DNA of 64,000 nt from Progne subis subis (GCA_022316685.1 JAKJHU010000063.1:310001-374000), one strand, 5' to 3'; counted from the first letter of the stretch, positions 35,935-49,905 are shown. Notes: a model not told the origin generated them from the letters alone. Program-made: numbers and translations.

Positions 35935-36150
35935 TTCTGGGGAGATTCCAGTTAGGTGCAAGAGGAAAACTTTTCACAGCATTCAGCTGTTGGAATAATC
36001 TTCCCAGGGAAGTGGAAGATTCCCCAACATTGGACACTTTTAAGATGCTGCTGGACAGGATGCTGAGCCATCTTGTCTAGACTGTGCTTTTGACAAGAAA
36101 GGTTGGACCAGATGATCCTTCAGGTCCTTTCCAACCTGGTATTCTGTGAA
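35935..36150 (+). mobile_element. CR1 LINE 3'-end copy
   Basis: About 215 bases follow the avian CR1 3' consensus closely: TTTTCACAG, then CTTCCCAGGGAAGTGG, CCCCAACATTGGACACTTTT, GCCATCTTGTCTAGAC, and the terminal GGTTGGACCAGATGATCCTT...CCAACCTGGTATTCTGTGA. It is 5'-truncated, as most CR1 copies are, and ends with one tail-type octamer. Divergence is moderate, so it is younger than the other CR1 pieces here. It has no coding capacity. Confidence 0.95.
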
Positions 36151-39100
36151 ATTTAATGATAATGACTGCCTGAAAGCCTGAGTTCAACCTTGTTGCTTGC
36201 TGGCTGCCTAGTCAAAACTCAAAAGTCAAAAGTAATTGCCAAATTCTTTCTTAAAAATGATCATTAATTCCAGTAATAAGCCACATGAAGTATTGTTGTG
36301 AAGGGTGAGGAAGCGATTGAATGGCAAAGTTATTTGAATGAGCTAAGATGCTAATGACCAGTAGCAGCTGACAAGGACATCAGCAGTGAGATAGAAATAA
36401 ACTGAGATTTTCTCTTATGTGGGTGAAATAGCAAATATATCAAAGGCTGCTTTTTTCCCAGTTTTGTCACTTTTGAAGAATAGTATTGATGCATTTTGCT
36501 TGAAGGGTCATGAATTTTAGAAATATGATTGATCACGTAGGAAGTTAGGAAGACTTAAGTTCAAAAGCTGGGAGGTTTTTTCCTTAGATTATAATATGTT
36601 ATCTGATTTTTATTTGAATATTTTTTTCCTTATTTAGACCATCACAGTAACAAGAAAGCACTTAGCCTAAATCATAAAAGATTATACTCTTATAGGATAG
36701 GTGACTGAATGGCCCAAAACCTGAACTAAAGCTGTCTGTATTTTGCCCAGTTGCTTTGTTCTCTGTTGTGCCTAAAGACCTTATCTATTCATGATTGTAA
36801 ATCAAGTTCTCTCCGTAAATCTGAACCCTTTCATAGTATCTACTGCACAAAAGCTTTACCTACTCTGAGCTGTTTCTATTGGGTTAGGCTCTGGGGCGGG
36901 TTTGTCTCTACTGCCAACAGCCCTGGTTTCTACTGACAGTGATTCAATTTCTGATTTATTTTTCTCCTCATAGTTAATTTTATCTATGTTCCTAATCACT
37001 CTCACTTCTCTGTCAGCCACTGGAGTTGTTTGGTGATATTCAAGTTGAAGTTTCCTTGGAAAGTAAGGCAATGGAGCAATTAGAGGTTTATAACATTGCA
37101 TGAAGGGTTTGATGCTATTTAAACAAAGCTATGATTAAGCAAAATTGTCTTCTGCTTCCTTGAATGACAAACATCACCCTATTTTATTTTCTCTGACCCT
37201 CATATCTTCTTTCTGGACCCTTTTACTCATCCTTTGAGGCAGTGGAAAAGAAAGATGCTAAGCCAGCTTGCTATCATCAAACTTTGCTTCCTGGTACCAT
37301 AAAGGGAGCTTCTAGAACCTATGAGAAATAACAGGTTTTGTCTACACATCTGAAAACTGGCAGGGGTGCTTGATGAACAGAGATCATATAACGTGAGGGG
37401 AAACAAAGAATGTGAAAGTGACACTGCTTAAAATCTCAAGCTGATTTGAATTTTGATCAGTACAAGGGTAGATGAACTGTCTTCATACTGAGGTGCGCTT
37501 TAGCTTTTAATATCTTACACCTGACTTTTTATGATTCTTTGACTCAAATAAACTTTATGGGAGAGAGTTAATGAAGGAAGACTGAGGAGGGAAAAGAAGT
37601 ATCAAGCTTTTCCTAAAGACCAAAGTACTTGAAATTACTTTTGTCATACTTTCTTAAATCTAAGTTTAGGGAGAAAATCTTTTAGCCCTTGACTACATTA
37701 CAGTTAATGTTCTTAATTTGCAGTCGCTGAAACTTGGGGTGGAACAATCTGTGCCACATGAGAAACCCTTCAAAATTAAAAAAATCCACAATGTAAGAAA
37801 ACTCAATATAATAATGAGCTATTCACTAAATACTGGAGCTGTGTTATGCCCAGTAGTGAGAAGAGAGCATATCTTGAAAAGTAGTTGTTGGCAAACTTTT
37901 TCCTTCTTTATTCTACCATGAAAAAAAAACCCTGTACAAACAAATCACCCAGCTGGCTTGTATGATGAAAAGGAGAGCTAGATGAAGGTGCATAACCTCT
38001 TTTCCCAAAACTATTCTGAGGTTGCTGTCTGATAACTTGTCCTGAGTACGTGCCTAGGCTGGGTCTTATAAGAGCGGGCTCTGCTACAGATGTTGAGCTC
38101 AGTGAAAGGGTTTTCATCAATAGAAATGCAGGCACAGTGAGCACGGCCACTGTGGGATAAATGCTGAGGTATTAATATTTTTCTTAGTGATCACAGGTAC
38201 TTGATAGAACAGAAAATGGACTGCTTTAAATAGAACAAAAAAAAGAGGAATACCTGCATCCTTCTCTGACAGCTCTTTATGCCATTCTTTGCCACAGCAT
38301 GAATTATTTGTGCTAAACTAAGGAATATGCAATTTTATTTGGCTGTAAAAATGAAATATACAGCTTTGATCTGTTACCTGGATATAGATCCCCTTATAGT
38401 GTATTAAAATACCTGGTGCTCTTTCTATTTTAAAGTATTTCAGATACAAAACCCAATAATGGCATTATAACTATTGCAAAAAGAAAATTAATTCAAGATT
38501 AATAGAGAAATCCAAAGAAAAACAGAATAACATAGATGTATTTAAAAATAATTGTGTATTGATCTTTTTTCAGCCTGTGATTTAAATAGACCATCTTGCC
38601 ACCATAAAGCTTCAGCAGACCTTCATGTGTGTTTATTTTGGTTATTTATAAGTAATAATTTTACAACAAATACTGAGAATTAGGTTATTTCAGGAAGTAA
38701 ATTAAAAAGAGTTAGCTCAGGCTTTTGTCCTAAGACTGAGATTCTTATAATGTATGAAGACTGGTGGGGAGGAAACATAAAACAAAGATATATCAATCTG
38801 CTGCTGGTTTAAAGTTTTGGGGAGAATGAGAACCATCTTCACACTATTCTTACAGGCACCTCCAGCTTACCCAGGATCAGGTTTTGTGAAATTTTTGCTG
38901 TGCCTGGCTTGAGCACAGTAGTTACCTCTTGGTAAGCAAAGCAGTGAGAGCTGACCCATGAGGGGAATGAAGAGCCTTGTTCTCTCAACATTGACTCACA
39001 CAGCTTGTGAGGGTGAAAAAAATTGGAAGTTGTGCTCATAGTAAAGATGAATGGCAAAGAAGAAATTGTAGAATCAAGAAGAAAAGTACCCGGGGAGTTA

Positions 39101-39697
39101 GGGAGGTCTCACAGAATCATACACATTCTGCAGCTTTACTGCTGTGGTTTGGGGGCTTTAGTTTTGTTTGGAGCATTTTGTTTGGAGCATTTTTTTGCCA
39201 TAGAAGCAGAATTTGCAACAACAAAGGCTATCACACACCATACGCTGTCCTAAATGGTTGTAATACACTCGTAAAAAGATTATACACTGGGAAGTTTTTG
39301 CTGTTGCAAATGTGGTCGACTCATAGAGATGTCTTGAATCAATACTGAGGGCCAAGTCTCTACACTCTTAATTTTGTATCAGTGTGAGGATATTGATTTC
39401 TGGGAAAGTTGGAAAACTTTGGCACCATAGCAGCTGGATACCTATATGTAATCTTTTAACTTTTGTTCTGAGTTGTATTGTTTCAAATCTAGAATGTAAA
39501 ATTGGTCTTGGAAAAATATTCTTGTGCCCTCTCCATCTGAGGCTTTCTGTACACATGAAACAGTGAAGAAGGCATTATCTCTGAAGGTTCAAGTGGATCT
39601 GCTCCCCAGAGTGACCAGAAAATATATCATGGTTTTCAGTGAGCATAGATCTATCAAATAGCACTTTCTCATTGGAAAGGACCTCTTCTGACATACC

Positions 39698-39723
39698 TTT
39701 TTTTTTTTTTTTTTTTTTTTTTT
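39698..39723. repeat. poly(T) tract, 26 nt
   Basis: Uninterrupted T run. The poly-Lys minus-strand frame over it is an artefact. Confidence 0.92.
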
Positions 39724-40696
39724 CATCTATGTGATGATGCCATGGCTGCTCCCCTTGAAGACAAAAGTCCATGGAGTAGGTCTACAAAGATAGTTAACCC
39801 ACTTCCTTTTTAAAATTTAAATGGTTTTATGTTTAAACATAAGTTAGTGGTTTGGTGGTCCATCTTTTATATTGCACTTTCAATAACACCTCTTCAAATT
39901 CTAATAAGTCGGTAAAATTCCAATGTGACTTCAATTTAATATAAAAAACATTAATCATGCAACCAAGAACCTAATTTGGATTTACTTTTTAGAAAACACA
40001 TATATAGAATCATAGTCATGCTTTTGTTAATCAATCCCGGCTAATTATGGCTAAGGAATGCTTATACATTTGGGAGTTTTGTCTGTGTTTGGGTGAAGGG
40101 GAAAGATTCTGGTAACACTTCTAACCAGTTGCACAGAATCCGCTTAATTTTCTTCAGCTTCATTTTCCATCTGCTTGGTTTTCACTTCTCTTGACTATCT
40201 TAGCAGGCTTTTCATATTTACAGTCCAACCAAACAACTGAGTGTATTCAAATCTTTCTGCACAGCAGACATAAAATGGAATTATTTTCATCCTTCAGCAG
40301 TTCCAGCCTTTCAATAGTGTCATAGCAATAGAAATGGGGCACTTGCACTTTACCGTGCAGTCAAGGCTAACTAAGTGTGCTCGAAGTACTCCAAGGTTGA
40401 GTGACCTCCAGTGACTTGTGTGTATAGATTATCAAACATCATAGCTGAACTAACAGACCGTGAACAGTGTCCGATTCCTTTCAGGCTAAATAGTGCAGAT
40501 AATCATAATTATTCTGGGTGCCAGGGTCACAAGAGCCACTCATCACTTTTCTGGCTTACTGGAGAATCTTTTAAAGTACTAAATGATACATCATCCCTGT
40601 CAGTGTGTTATAAAGGAATTAAGTGAAGCAAGTTCTAGAAGAGATTTTTGACAGCATATATCTGATATGTCTCTGTCCTTTCATTCATATATCCTC

Positions 40697-40755
40697 CTTT
40701 TTTCTTTTTTTTTTTTTTTCTTTTTTTTTTTTTCTTTTTTTTTTTCTTTTTTTTT
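40697..40755. repeat. T-rich tract with periodic C (polypyrimidine)
   Basis: Nearly 60 bases of T interrupted by single C residues. The poly-Phe frame across it is an artefact. Confidence 0.9.
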
Positions 40756-41999
40756 AAATGCAGATTATCAGTCTGTCACTCAGATGCTTTATTTTGTAGT
40801 GAGACAGTTTTCATCTCTGGTGGAATTTTCTCCATTAATCCAAATGGGCAGTTTAAGAAGCAGTTAATTAATGCATGAGATCTGTCCACCATAGATGATC
40901 AACACTACAACATTTCGCAGCTTGTGGAATAAACAGGGTGCAACATTTTTTACATCAGATTCTAGTTTCTAAAAGTATTATGAAGCAGTTTGTGTCAGGA
41001 GAATTCCTTACCTAAAACCCTCTTTATATGCTGTTTCAAACTAGTTTAGAGTAGCAGGGAGGAATGCATACAATTAGTGATAACAAAAATTGGGCCGGTA
41101 TTTTCCTTGTGGATCAGAATTATTTGGAATACACCGGTAAAATAACACCTTTTAAACTCATATTTATTGTTTCTAAAGTCCTATTATCGATACCAAGATG
41201 ATTCAAAAGAATGTATGAATGATGTTATGGACATATGCATATGTTGGTAGATATACGCATAAGGCTCTATGTAAATATGCGAAGAAAAGAACATTGTAAG
41301 ACCTTCCTAATGTTAATACAGAAAGTTTAGAATAGAGCCCTTTATTAAATGTACTTACAGCAATGGTTGGGAAAAAGAGGGATGGTTATAAAACAAAAGA
41401 AAAAAGAATGAAGTCTAGAGCAGCAGTGAAACATTACACTTGTGCCAAAATGAACATTGGAAAGCATGAGTGAAATCAAACTGCCTGACCAGTTCTTTTC
41501 ATGTGCATATTATCTGCCTCCTGAGCTGCGGCATGAGTACAATGGAATCAAGGTATGCAAAACTGAGCAACAATCTCCTTGGCAAACCCAAAATAAACAT
41601 TTAAACCAACATTTAGGTGAATGCATATGTACTTAAATTACTGTAGAACTAAGAACATTGACTTTGTAGGAAATAAAAATATAAAAGGAATTATCATGAG
41701 TCTAAAGGTGAAAGTAGAGCAGAGGATAACAGCTCTGTGTACAGAAGTGATTAGGTATTTTACTTGTACATCTGGATAACACGATCCTTGACAAACAGAC
41801 TGCAAAAGATTATTGTTCTTCTGAATGAACACAAGCATTTTAGGTCTCCAGTTCTATTTCTAAGAAAATAGCAAGCCACCGATTTGGCTGGTGCAGTCCT
41901 CAAAATGCTCTGATGGCATGAAGTGTACCCTGCACAAACTGTGAACTCTATTTGAAAATAAAGTTTATAATTAAAACTGGCACTTGTGGGCCTCCAGCT

Positions 42000-42540
42000 G
42001 GTGAATGCTGTTTTGCTGACGTGAGGCTTCTGACACCCACAGTATGGTGGCTCACTGTCAGCCGTTCTGCCAGGCCCTCGCTATTCCAGTGCCTCAGATG
42101 TTGCCATCTCCGCAAAATGGGTCCCGGCAGCGGGAGGCTTGCGGAGGCTTTATTTCCCTGTTTGTGCAGAAAAGGTTTTTTTCTCACTCTGAGACTAAGC
42201 TTTATGTTTTATTAGGCAATGATCTTGCCTTTCAGTTCTGTGCAGAATTGAGCCAGTCTCCTGTAGCAGCATTGCCGGTTGCTTTTCTAGAAGAACCCGC
42301 GCGTCACTGCAGGGGAAAGCAATTAGGCAGCAGTGTAGCGATGCTGCATCAGAGCTGTCTACACAATATTAGTGACAGTGGGTCAGGTTCTCCTGTATGA
42401 TCTGGCTTGCTGATGGCTCTGCATTGTCATAACGGGACCAGATTATTTTGGCCTGATGCATGCTGGATGCCTGCAAGGAAATGCTGTAAACGGGAGAGAA
42501 TTGGGTTCCGCATGTGTGTTCAGATACTGGTGGGCACACA
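42000..42540. promoter_or_regulatory. CpG-enriched complex block, candidate regulatory element
   Basis: About a dozen CpG lie between 42018 and 42440, including CCCGCGCGTC near 42300, in an otherwise CpG-poor landscape. A CRE-like TGACGTGA lies at about 42018-42025. The frames crossing it (41952-42215, 42044-42400, 41948-42187 minus) are mutually overlapping and unrecognisable. It may be a conserved enhancer, an orphan CpG island or an unrecognised exon. Confidence 0.3.
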
Positions 42541-44481
42541 CGGAGTTTTTTTGTGGTGAGAGTCTAAAAATGAGACAAAGCTTCCCAAGCAATATGAAAT
42601 TCCATTTGTGCTCAGTCTTAAATGATTTTTAAATTTTTTTTTTAAATTTTTTAATCTTTTTTAAATTGCTGCATGTGCTTTTGGTAGTTTCAGGTGACTG
42701 TGTTGTAACTTCAGCTTTACTTAAGCAAGGTTACAGAACAAACTTTCAGGGCTCTCTTTCAAACACTATTAATAATAGCATTGAGCTTATTTGTTCAGTG
42801 TGTGACAGTGGCACAGCCCTTTCTTATTACCTATTAAATTAGCAGGAAATAAGACAGTTTTTGCATCATGGTTCTCATCTCAAGCTGTTATTGATCAGCT
42901 ATAAACACAAAGGGCAATCTTGCTCATTACAAAATAACTTTACACTAATCTTTTTTAGCTTATATTGACAAACATTAAGTAAAAATATGAAATGGCAATC
43001 TTTGGATTGTTGTAATGTTGCTGTTTAGATAGTGTGTCTGCACCCTCAGTGAACTCTTCTGGATGTGGTTTTCACCTTTATAAAGTTGTTCTTGAAATAG
43101 GTAGCAACAAAATTACCCCCTCACAGACATTGTAATATTGTGATTCAAGTTGAAACAATAAAAAATTGTGGAAAACATCACTTACTGTATATTCTTTTAT
43201 TGCCTTCAGTGGTGACCTGATACAAATGTGAAGAATGAGACAATCACAGTAGCTTGAAGGCTCACAGTGTAAATTAATCTGTGTAAATGATTAGCTGGGT
43301 TCTCAGAGCAAAGGCAAGAGTTAATTTATAGGCTACTATTTTTAAACAAAATTATTTACAAGAAGCAAACGCACAACAGAAATAGATTCTGGTGCATTAT
43401 CTGTTCAAAATATTGTGTTAAGCTGGTGGGGAGGGTGAAGAAAAAGTAGTTTGAGGGATCCAAATATTTAGATGGAAGACTCTGAAATGGGTCTGCCAGC
43501 TGCAAGCAGAACACATGCCAGACCATAGTCAGACCACTGGGGCACCCAGGCTGGTTTGGTGGGGTTTTCCATCCCTCTCAAGGTGCCACTTAACTCTGCC
43601 AGCTTGCAAACACAAAAGGGCTTAGCAATACACCAGGCTATCGTTGTTAGAGCATTTAGACAATGAAAGGAAAGAGCAATGCTACACAAACTTGTGTTGG
43701 GTTAATGGAGTCAGATTAAAAATTATTATGCAGTTATAAGAGGGAAGGTGGAGAATTTGAGAGTAGAAGCGTCTTAAATATGTTCCTGTCAAGTGAAGCA
43801 TCAAGGGGGAAAAGAAATCACAATTTCATGAGTATTTCCTCCAGCTATACGAAGGACAGTGTTGGTCCACACTCTATACTGAGGTGTTAAGTTGTGAGAC
43901 AAAAGTGGAGGATATGCAATAGAAATTAATAAAACCCCATCTGTGAGACAGGGCAGGTACAAAGACCTGGAGAGAAGCTAAGCAAAGCTTGTCTTTTGGA
44001 ATGCTTCATGTGTTTATTATTTACTGCTGCCATGATGGCTCTTGATGCTTTAAGGATGTTGGTGAGAATTTTTAGGGCCTCTGAACAATCCTGCAGCTTG
44101 GTACAGTAGGAGAGGATTTTTTTCCTTGAGCAAGCACTAGGAGCACTTGAGTTTCACTGATCAGAGATACATGGGCTAACTTGCTTAGACACATGGAATT
44201 GGAGCAGTGTTACATCTTCTTTGCAATTTGCATCTGGTGGGCAGCACCTTCTTCATCAAAGTAAGTCATGGGTTTAGAGAAAAATTATTTCTTTTAAACT
44301 CTATTGAAGTTCTGACACTTTTTACAGGAGTCCTTCGCTGGAGAAAAGTCCTCTGCCTTTAAATTTTATCCCGTTCCTCTCTCTTCCCTCCTTTGTATCA
44401 ACCTATTACAGACAGAATATTTTGGAAAAAGTGAAACATTTCCCAGAACAAGGAAAAGCAAACCAGCATGCATTTATCCTT

Positions 44482-44516
<35 letters not shown>

Positions 44517-44869
44517 AACCAAAAAAAAAACCTCTACTTCTCTGGGATGTTCAATCTTAGTAATGTTGACATAAGCCTTTTATATTTGAAATTAAAATTA
44601 GTGACCCTATTAGAGTCCAAACTGCTATATTCATTAGAAGTTGCATGTGTCAAATAAAGAAAGAAACTTTCTCTCTGGGTTGTTACTTGTTTTCCATAAC
44701 TCTAAACAAAGGCATAAGCTTCTCTGTCTTTTGGTGATTTTTTTGGAAAACTTGCCCTGGTGACTATAATCATTAATTAGATTCCTATAAAAGGCGCTTA
44801 CATTGTTTTTAAAAAGTTGCACTTTGTTGACTTCAATTAAGCTTGCATAAGCTTGTACACATGGGGACT
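42541..44869. other. gene-free stretch with 30-A homopolymer
   Basis: An A/T-only patch lies at about 42627-42667. A 30-A run at 44486-44515 is followed by CAACC and another 10 A. 43200-43340 is complex and may be constrained. No recognised gene or interspersed repeat. Confidence 0.5.
44486..44531. repeat. poly(A) tract, 30 nt plus A-rich tail
   Basis: 30 A, CAACC, then 10 A and CC. On the minus strand this is a T/G-rich tract like those at 14033, 29361 and 60390. Confidence 0.92.
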
Positions 44870-45040
44870 TTTGAAAGAAAACTGTATTTGTTGAGCTGGC
44901 AATTTTTCTTCAAATTCCCATTGCGCTAATCAAAATGACATTGATTTCCTCAGATTAGCAGCTGACACCTGACACTTCTTTATTTGAGCTACTTGACTCG
45001 AACTAGCGGTTGTCGTCTCATAGCCAAGGATCTGCATCTC
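44870..45040. promoter_or_regulatory. candidate regulatory block with tandem MEIS/TGIF-type sites
   Basis: CAGCTGACACCTGACAC (about 44959-44975) contains two TGACA cores (44963-44967 and 44970-44974) and an E-box. It sits in complex sequence with several CpG (GACTCGAACTAGCGG, about 44996-45010). The texture is enhancer-like; function is inference. Confidence 0.3.
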
Positions 45041-46319
45041 AACAAGTACAAGCTCCTTTTCGAACCAGGCAATTTTTCAACTATAGGTCTGGCCAGCAGC
45101 CGGAAAATTTATTTTCCAGAAGCTGATGCAGGATAGACCAAAGCTTGCTGGACTGTTGGGCACTGCAGATCAGTCCTGTATCTTGAATCTGGAGCTTTTT
45201 GTTTCATATTCTAAGTGTCATTACATGCTTGAAATAAATATATCTGGATTACTTTCTTTCCTGAAATACAGGGAAGCAGGGAATAGAAATCTTATATGTA
45301 AACCTTCTTGCAGAGAGGAAAACTCTGTGAAAGGGTTCCCAGCCTAAATATCCTATGCTACCTCCCTTTGATGTCATGCCAAAAAGCTGATTTCAAAATT
45401 ATACATAGGAGACTTTTACTAGTAAATGCCACTTGCAGCCATGCATGGCAGAGAGTTGTAATAGAGGCTGAACCAGAAGAAATGGAAGTGTAGAGCAGGC
45501 AGAAAAAGCTTTTTTGTTCTTTTGAGAACCAGGCCAGAAAATCTGTTAAATACATCCCTGAAGCACTTGTTCTATAACCCAGGATGCAGATATAATTCTC
45601 TTTGGTTACTGCTCTACAAACTGAGAGCTCTAGATAATGTGGGAAGAAGTCATCTTGGGCACAGAGGGAATTTGCTGGCATTGCTTGGTTTGCATAAAGA
45701 AAGATGGCTTGGTGGGAGTACAAAGCATAAATAATGCAGGTAAGGAACTGCCTTCACTTGAGCTGAATGAGTACTCAGAGTGGTTAAGTATTCTTGAAAC
45801 TTATGAGCTTTCTAGAAGCCCACAACCTTTCAAAACACTTGAACCTTTTGAATAACCTTTCAAAAAAACCCTTTCTCTTGTACAAAAGACCAAAGGTGCT
45901 ACAAGCTGATTCTTGTTTCAGCTAAAAGGGCTTCATCTTACTCAGTTGTTGGCGTGGCATGGCATTAGAAGCAATCTTCTCTTGGCATCTCATCAGCATC
46001 TAATTTCAGTTGTCTGTCTGCTCTCCTTCCGCCCAGCTCTGCACGACAGTGTTGAATGCTGGGGGAATTTGGGTTATCAGGATAGAGTAGGGAGCTTCTG
46101 CAGCACAAATCCATGGCAATTGCAGGGGTTTACATGGGGGCTGGTTCAAAGTTTGCTGTGTGCTGTATTTATTTGGGCATGAAACTTGCAGCAAACACAA
46201 GACTGGTGCCCCAGAGGTGCGTTTTCCATTTTCCAGTCAAAGCAGATGAATTTAGAATTGGCTATCAAATCCTTCTAGCAAACTTCAAGCATTGTTCTTT
46301 GCTAATTTCCTTCTAGTGG
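45041..46319. other. gene-free stretch
   Basis: Overlapping frames of 60-121 codons on both strands with no domain. No simple or interspersed repeat recognised. Confidence 0.5.
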
Positions 46320-46640
46320 CCCCTTGAGAGATGCAGACAGTCTCAATGATGCATATTAAACTTTAATTACTGATTTCTGTTATGAGGTTGAGATAGAGCT
46401 TGGACAGAGATAGCTGCATCATAGCTTGTAAGCTCCTTTTGCTGAAAAACACCCATAAAATAAATGAAAAATGAGTCAGCAACCTCTTACCAATCTCTGT
46501 CAGTTCATGCTGCACCTTCAGCTCCACTGTAGGATGCCAGCTGGTCTTCTATTAACAGTAAATTGTAGGCTTTTATTTATTTATAAGTGTCATTAATCTG
46601 GTAGGTTGAATGCAGTTGGCTTGCCAAAAAAGAGCATACG
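46320..46640. promoter_or_regulatory. candidate regulatory block with AP-1/MAF-type site
   Basis: Complex AT-rich sequence with TGAGTCAGCA (46472-46481), which matches an AP-1 or MAF-type site, plus several TAAT cores near 46360 and 46590. No coding frame is recognisable. The call is based on texture and motif. Confidence 0.28.
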
Positions 46641-47027
46641 GGACTTAGCATTATCTGGGCAGACACAATGGGTAGTTTATGAAAAACATCACAATGCATA
46701 ACCCACAACAGCCGTGCTGTTATGTGGGGTTTGAAGCATTTTGCTTATTACATTGCACAGAGGAGAAGTCCAAAATCAACATTGCTTGACTGACTTCTCC
46801 TGCGGAAATATGCCATGATTTCAGGGAAACTGCTTAAACCCCCACATGCCTGACCTGGAATCACTTTCAATTCTTTGCAAAATTAACACACAGGACTTCA
46901 GAATTATTGATAGCCTTGCTGAATTAAATGAGACTGGAGGTTTCTCCTGAGATGACCGTGTATCTCCCAGACTGGAGCAGGTATAGGTGGACTTGCAGAA
47001 GTGGGTAACATGAGAGAGTTTAATTTT

Positions 47028-47045
47028 GGGGGCGGGGGGGGGGGG
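47028..47045 (+). repeat. G-rich tract
   Basis: Five G, one C, then twelve G. Likely unstable and hard to sequence accurately. Confidence 0.9.
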
Positions 47046-48579
47046 AATGGCAGCATTGATTGCCAATGTTTTAGGAAATTTGTACTGGAATTCTGTATGT
47101 GTTCCGACAGGGCACAGAAAGAAGGTTTGAGCTTGTATAGAATTAGGGTGGTGCAATATTTTCTTTCTATGTTATCTTCCTTTTGTTGTTTGTGTTATCC
47201 ATCTGCTCTGATTTGTCTAACTGTGCTATTCCCTACTTGGCTGTTCTTCTGCCTTTCTCCCAGACCTGCCTGGACTGTCATCATGTTGTGTTTGAATTCT
47301 GCACAGTATCTTTTGGCACTCAAAAGTGCTCTGGGATAATGAAGTCCTGGTTCTCAGCTTGGAGGTTTTTCCGCATACACAATTAGCATAATTTTTCTTC
47401 TCTTTCTGCTGCCATGTCACTTTTACCGCTTCTCTAAATAAATGTGATTTCAGAGGAAAATCCTGTTCTTAGAGAGGAACTCCTGACAGTCTGACACTTA
47501 CTTTGTAATGCCAGAAATTAAAGGGAAATAACTGCAGATTGTGGGGCTGCTTTGGGCTGGTAAAGGGTCTGCTGGGCCGGAGAAACCATTTGTGTATTGA
47601 AGATGGATATTATACCCTGTGCTTGGCTGCTGTGGAAAAACACAAGGGAAGCTTACAGAACCAGTGTGGTGCCAACGTTCTCTGTTTTAAGACCTTTTTA
47701 AGACTCATTTTATTAGTTATCAAGGCCTGTGTGTTTGCAAGAGTGTTAAAGCAAACAGATTGTTCTAGGAGTCAGAGTGGAGAGTCATCTGTTTGTTTAG
47801 ACTATTTTCAAAGTCACCGTGTGAGACTGGCAGAGTTCACTAGATCACAGTGCAGTGGATGTGATAAGTAGCAACAAGAAATAAAAATCTCATATCCCCT
47901 ACAAGCAGATGGAAACAGCTGAAAATATGACCACAGATTTTAGTTATTATGTTTAAAATATTAAACAGCCCCTTCATTTTCATGGCTCAGGCCACAAGCC
48001 ACCATTCCTTTTACCTCCCTGCTTTGAAGTTCTTTTATTTTAACTTTCAATGTTGCCTTCTGTTTAATGGGATTACTAGATTATGGGTGGTTGAGGTTTG
48101 GTTTAATGTTGATTTTTTTTTCTGGACAAGGCTTGAGTTCATTTCTAAATTTTAGTTTATTTAGGCTATTAAAAAAATTGTTTAATATTTATAGTATCTA
48201 CATTTTTGGTGCTATGGGTACTGGTATTAAACCTAGAAAAAAATTAGAGCTTTAATTAAAAGTAGATGTGAGTACAGAGTTTTTAATGACAGAATACTGC
48301 TAAAACAAATGTGTATTTTACACATGCAGCTAGTAGGTTTTCAATTTGCAAAATATGCTATATGTTTGCTTTTAATTGTATAACCCCAAATATCACACTT
48401 GTCTTCATTAAAATTTATTATTTCACTCATGCAAAGAAATTTTTCTAAGTGTCTCCAGTAAATATTCACTCTTATGGACTATGAAAATAATTATCTCCTT
48501 AAAGCCAATGCTGTCATCATTCATTATATACTAAGCAGGCAAAGTGAACTTCAATATATTTGCTGATCTGCCTCTCTCT

Positions 48580-48582
<3 letters not shown>

Positions 48583-48624
<42 letters not shown>

Positions 48625-48642
48625 TTGTTGTTGTTGTTGTTT
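48583..48642. repeat. poly(T)41 followed by (GTT)n
   Basis: A short CT dinucleotide array runs into 41 T and then GTT trinucleotides (48624-48642). The poly-Phe/Leu frame across it is an artefact. Confidence 0.95.
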
Positions 48643-49905
48643 TGTTTACTTTTAAGTCAATTCAAGTTTACTCAATTAAAGCATACCAGCAAAGCAAGTC
48701 ACCAAAATGTGTGGAGTGTTGTGCAACAGGCTGTTTTTTATTTATATACTGGGATGGAGGAAAGAAGAAATTCACACCAGCAAAACACTTGTCAGGGTTC
48801 GACAGTGGACTGTCAATAAGTGGATCATAATGCACTGAGAAGTGGAGGCTTGGGTTGTTGTCCTATTTAGGGGACATTGACAAGCCAGATCATCCGAAGT
48901 TCAGGAGCAGATTGGAGCACATGCCTAGGCTGATGTTTGTGTCTTACTCCAAGATATCTTTCAGTTTATTCAAAAAACAGTCCTAATGTGCTGTTTCCTC
49001 CAGTTCTGCTGAATTTACTTCTCTTTACTACAACCAATAGTCATCTGATCAGGTTGTTTTGCTATTTTTCTCTGAGTTTAGACCCATTTCAAATCAGCAG
49101 CAGAGATTTTCTTGATCCACTCAGCAGTGAAGGGATGTACTTGTACTTTAAAGACACTGCCAGTAGTGCAGATTGCTTTTAAAACACACAGTTTTTTCAA
49201 ACATTTTTAATGGGGTTCTAACACCTGAAGGTCATGTTGTTATGTTAAAATAAAAAAATTATGTTTCATAAGTAGATTCATATTATAGTTGTTTATTCTA
49301 AATCATCTGTGTTTTTTAAATTGAATTACTTGTATTTTCAGTCTCTAGAGACTTGGGCAATCTATTATTTGTGCATTCTCATTGTGGTCAAGAGTGATTT
49401 TACTGTTTCTTGGCAGATTTAAGAAGAGATTTATTCTGAGGGATTATTTTATGAGTCAGACTCTTTGAAACCCCTGATGGTCTATATGGTCTATTTTTTT
49501 TTTTTTTTTCCCTTATAAGATTAATGGGCATAATTTGCAGTGGTTTGGTTAACAGTATGGCATTTTATTCAACTGTAGTGGCATTCAACAATTTCTCACA
49601 TTTTCATAAAATGGATCTTAAATGGAATCTCAGGTGTTCCTGCTAACCACAATTGTATTCCACCCTGGAGGAAAGCATGCTGTGATTTAAAAACCAGATG
49701 CATCTAACTGGACCTCTTTTATTTGTAGTATTTGCACCTTGCAACCTACCTTGGCAGCCTGTTTATCAAAGGTTGGATTTACTTTACTCATGCCTCATTT
49801 ATGGTCACAGCCAAAAGGGGAAGACTCATTGTAACTCTAGTTTCCCATTATGGGATGGGATTAAAAAGTAGGAAAAATACAGGGCAGTAGTGACAGCTTG
49901 TATCA

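Larger units (their letters stand above)
36151..41999. other. gene-free stretch with homopolymers
   Basis: No recognised gene. Landmarks are 26 T at 39698-39723, a T-rich run broken by single C at about 40697-40755, and a perfect 14-bp palindrome ACATATGCATATGT at 41231-41244. The frame at 39007-39348 (113 codons) has no domain. No interspersed repeat is identifiable. Confidence 0.5.

Noticed and set aside
39105..39140. CACAGAATCATACACATTCTG as an antisense CR1 tail
   Set aside because: The following bases do not continue into the CR1 3' consensus, so the octamer resemblance is probably chance.
40667..40867. Poly-Phe frame resembling a membrane segment
   Set aside because: It comes from the T-rich tract at 40697-40755.
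48790..48815. GGTTCGACAGTGG as a tRNA B box
   Set aside because: It does not fit the B-box consensus past the first bases, and no A box or cloverleaf precedes it.
48544..48819. 91-codon frame with poly-Phe/Leu that looks membrane-like
   Set aside because: The hydrophobic run is the 41-T tract and GTT array; no real membrane protein is indicated.
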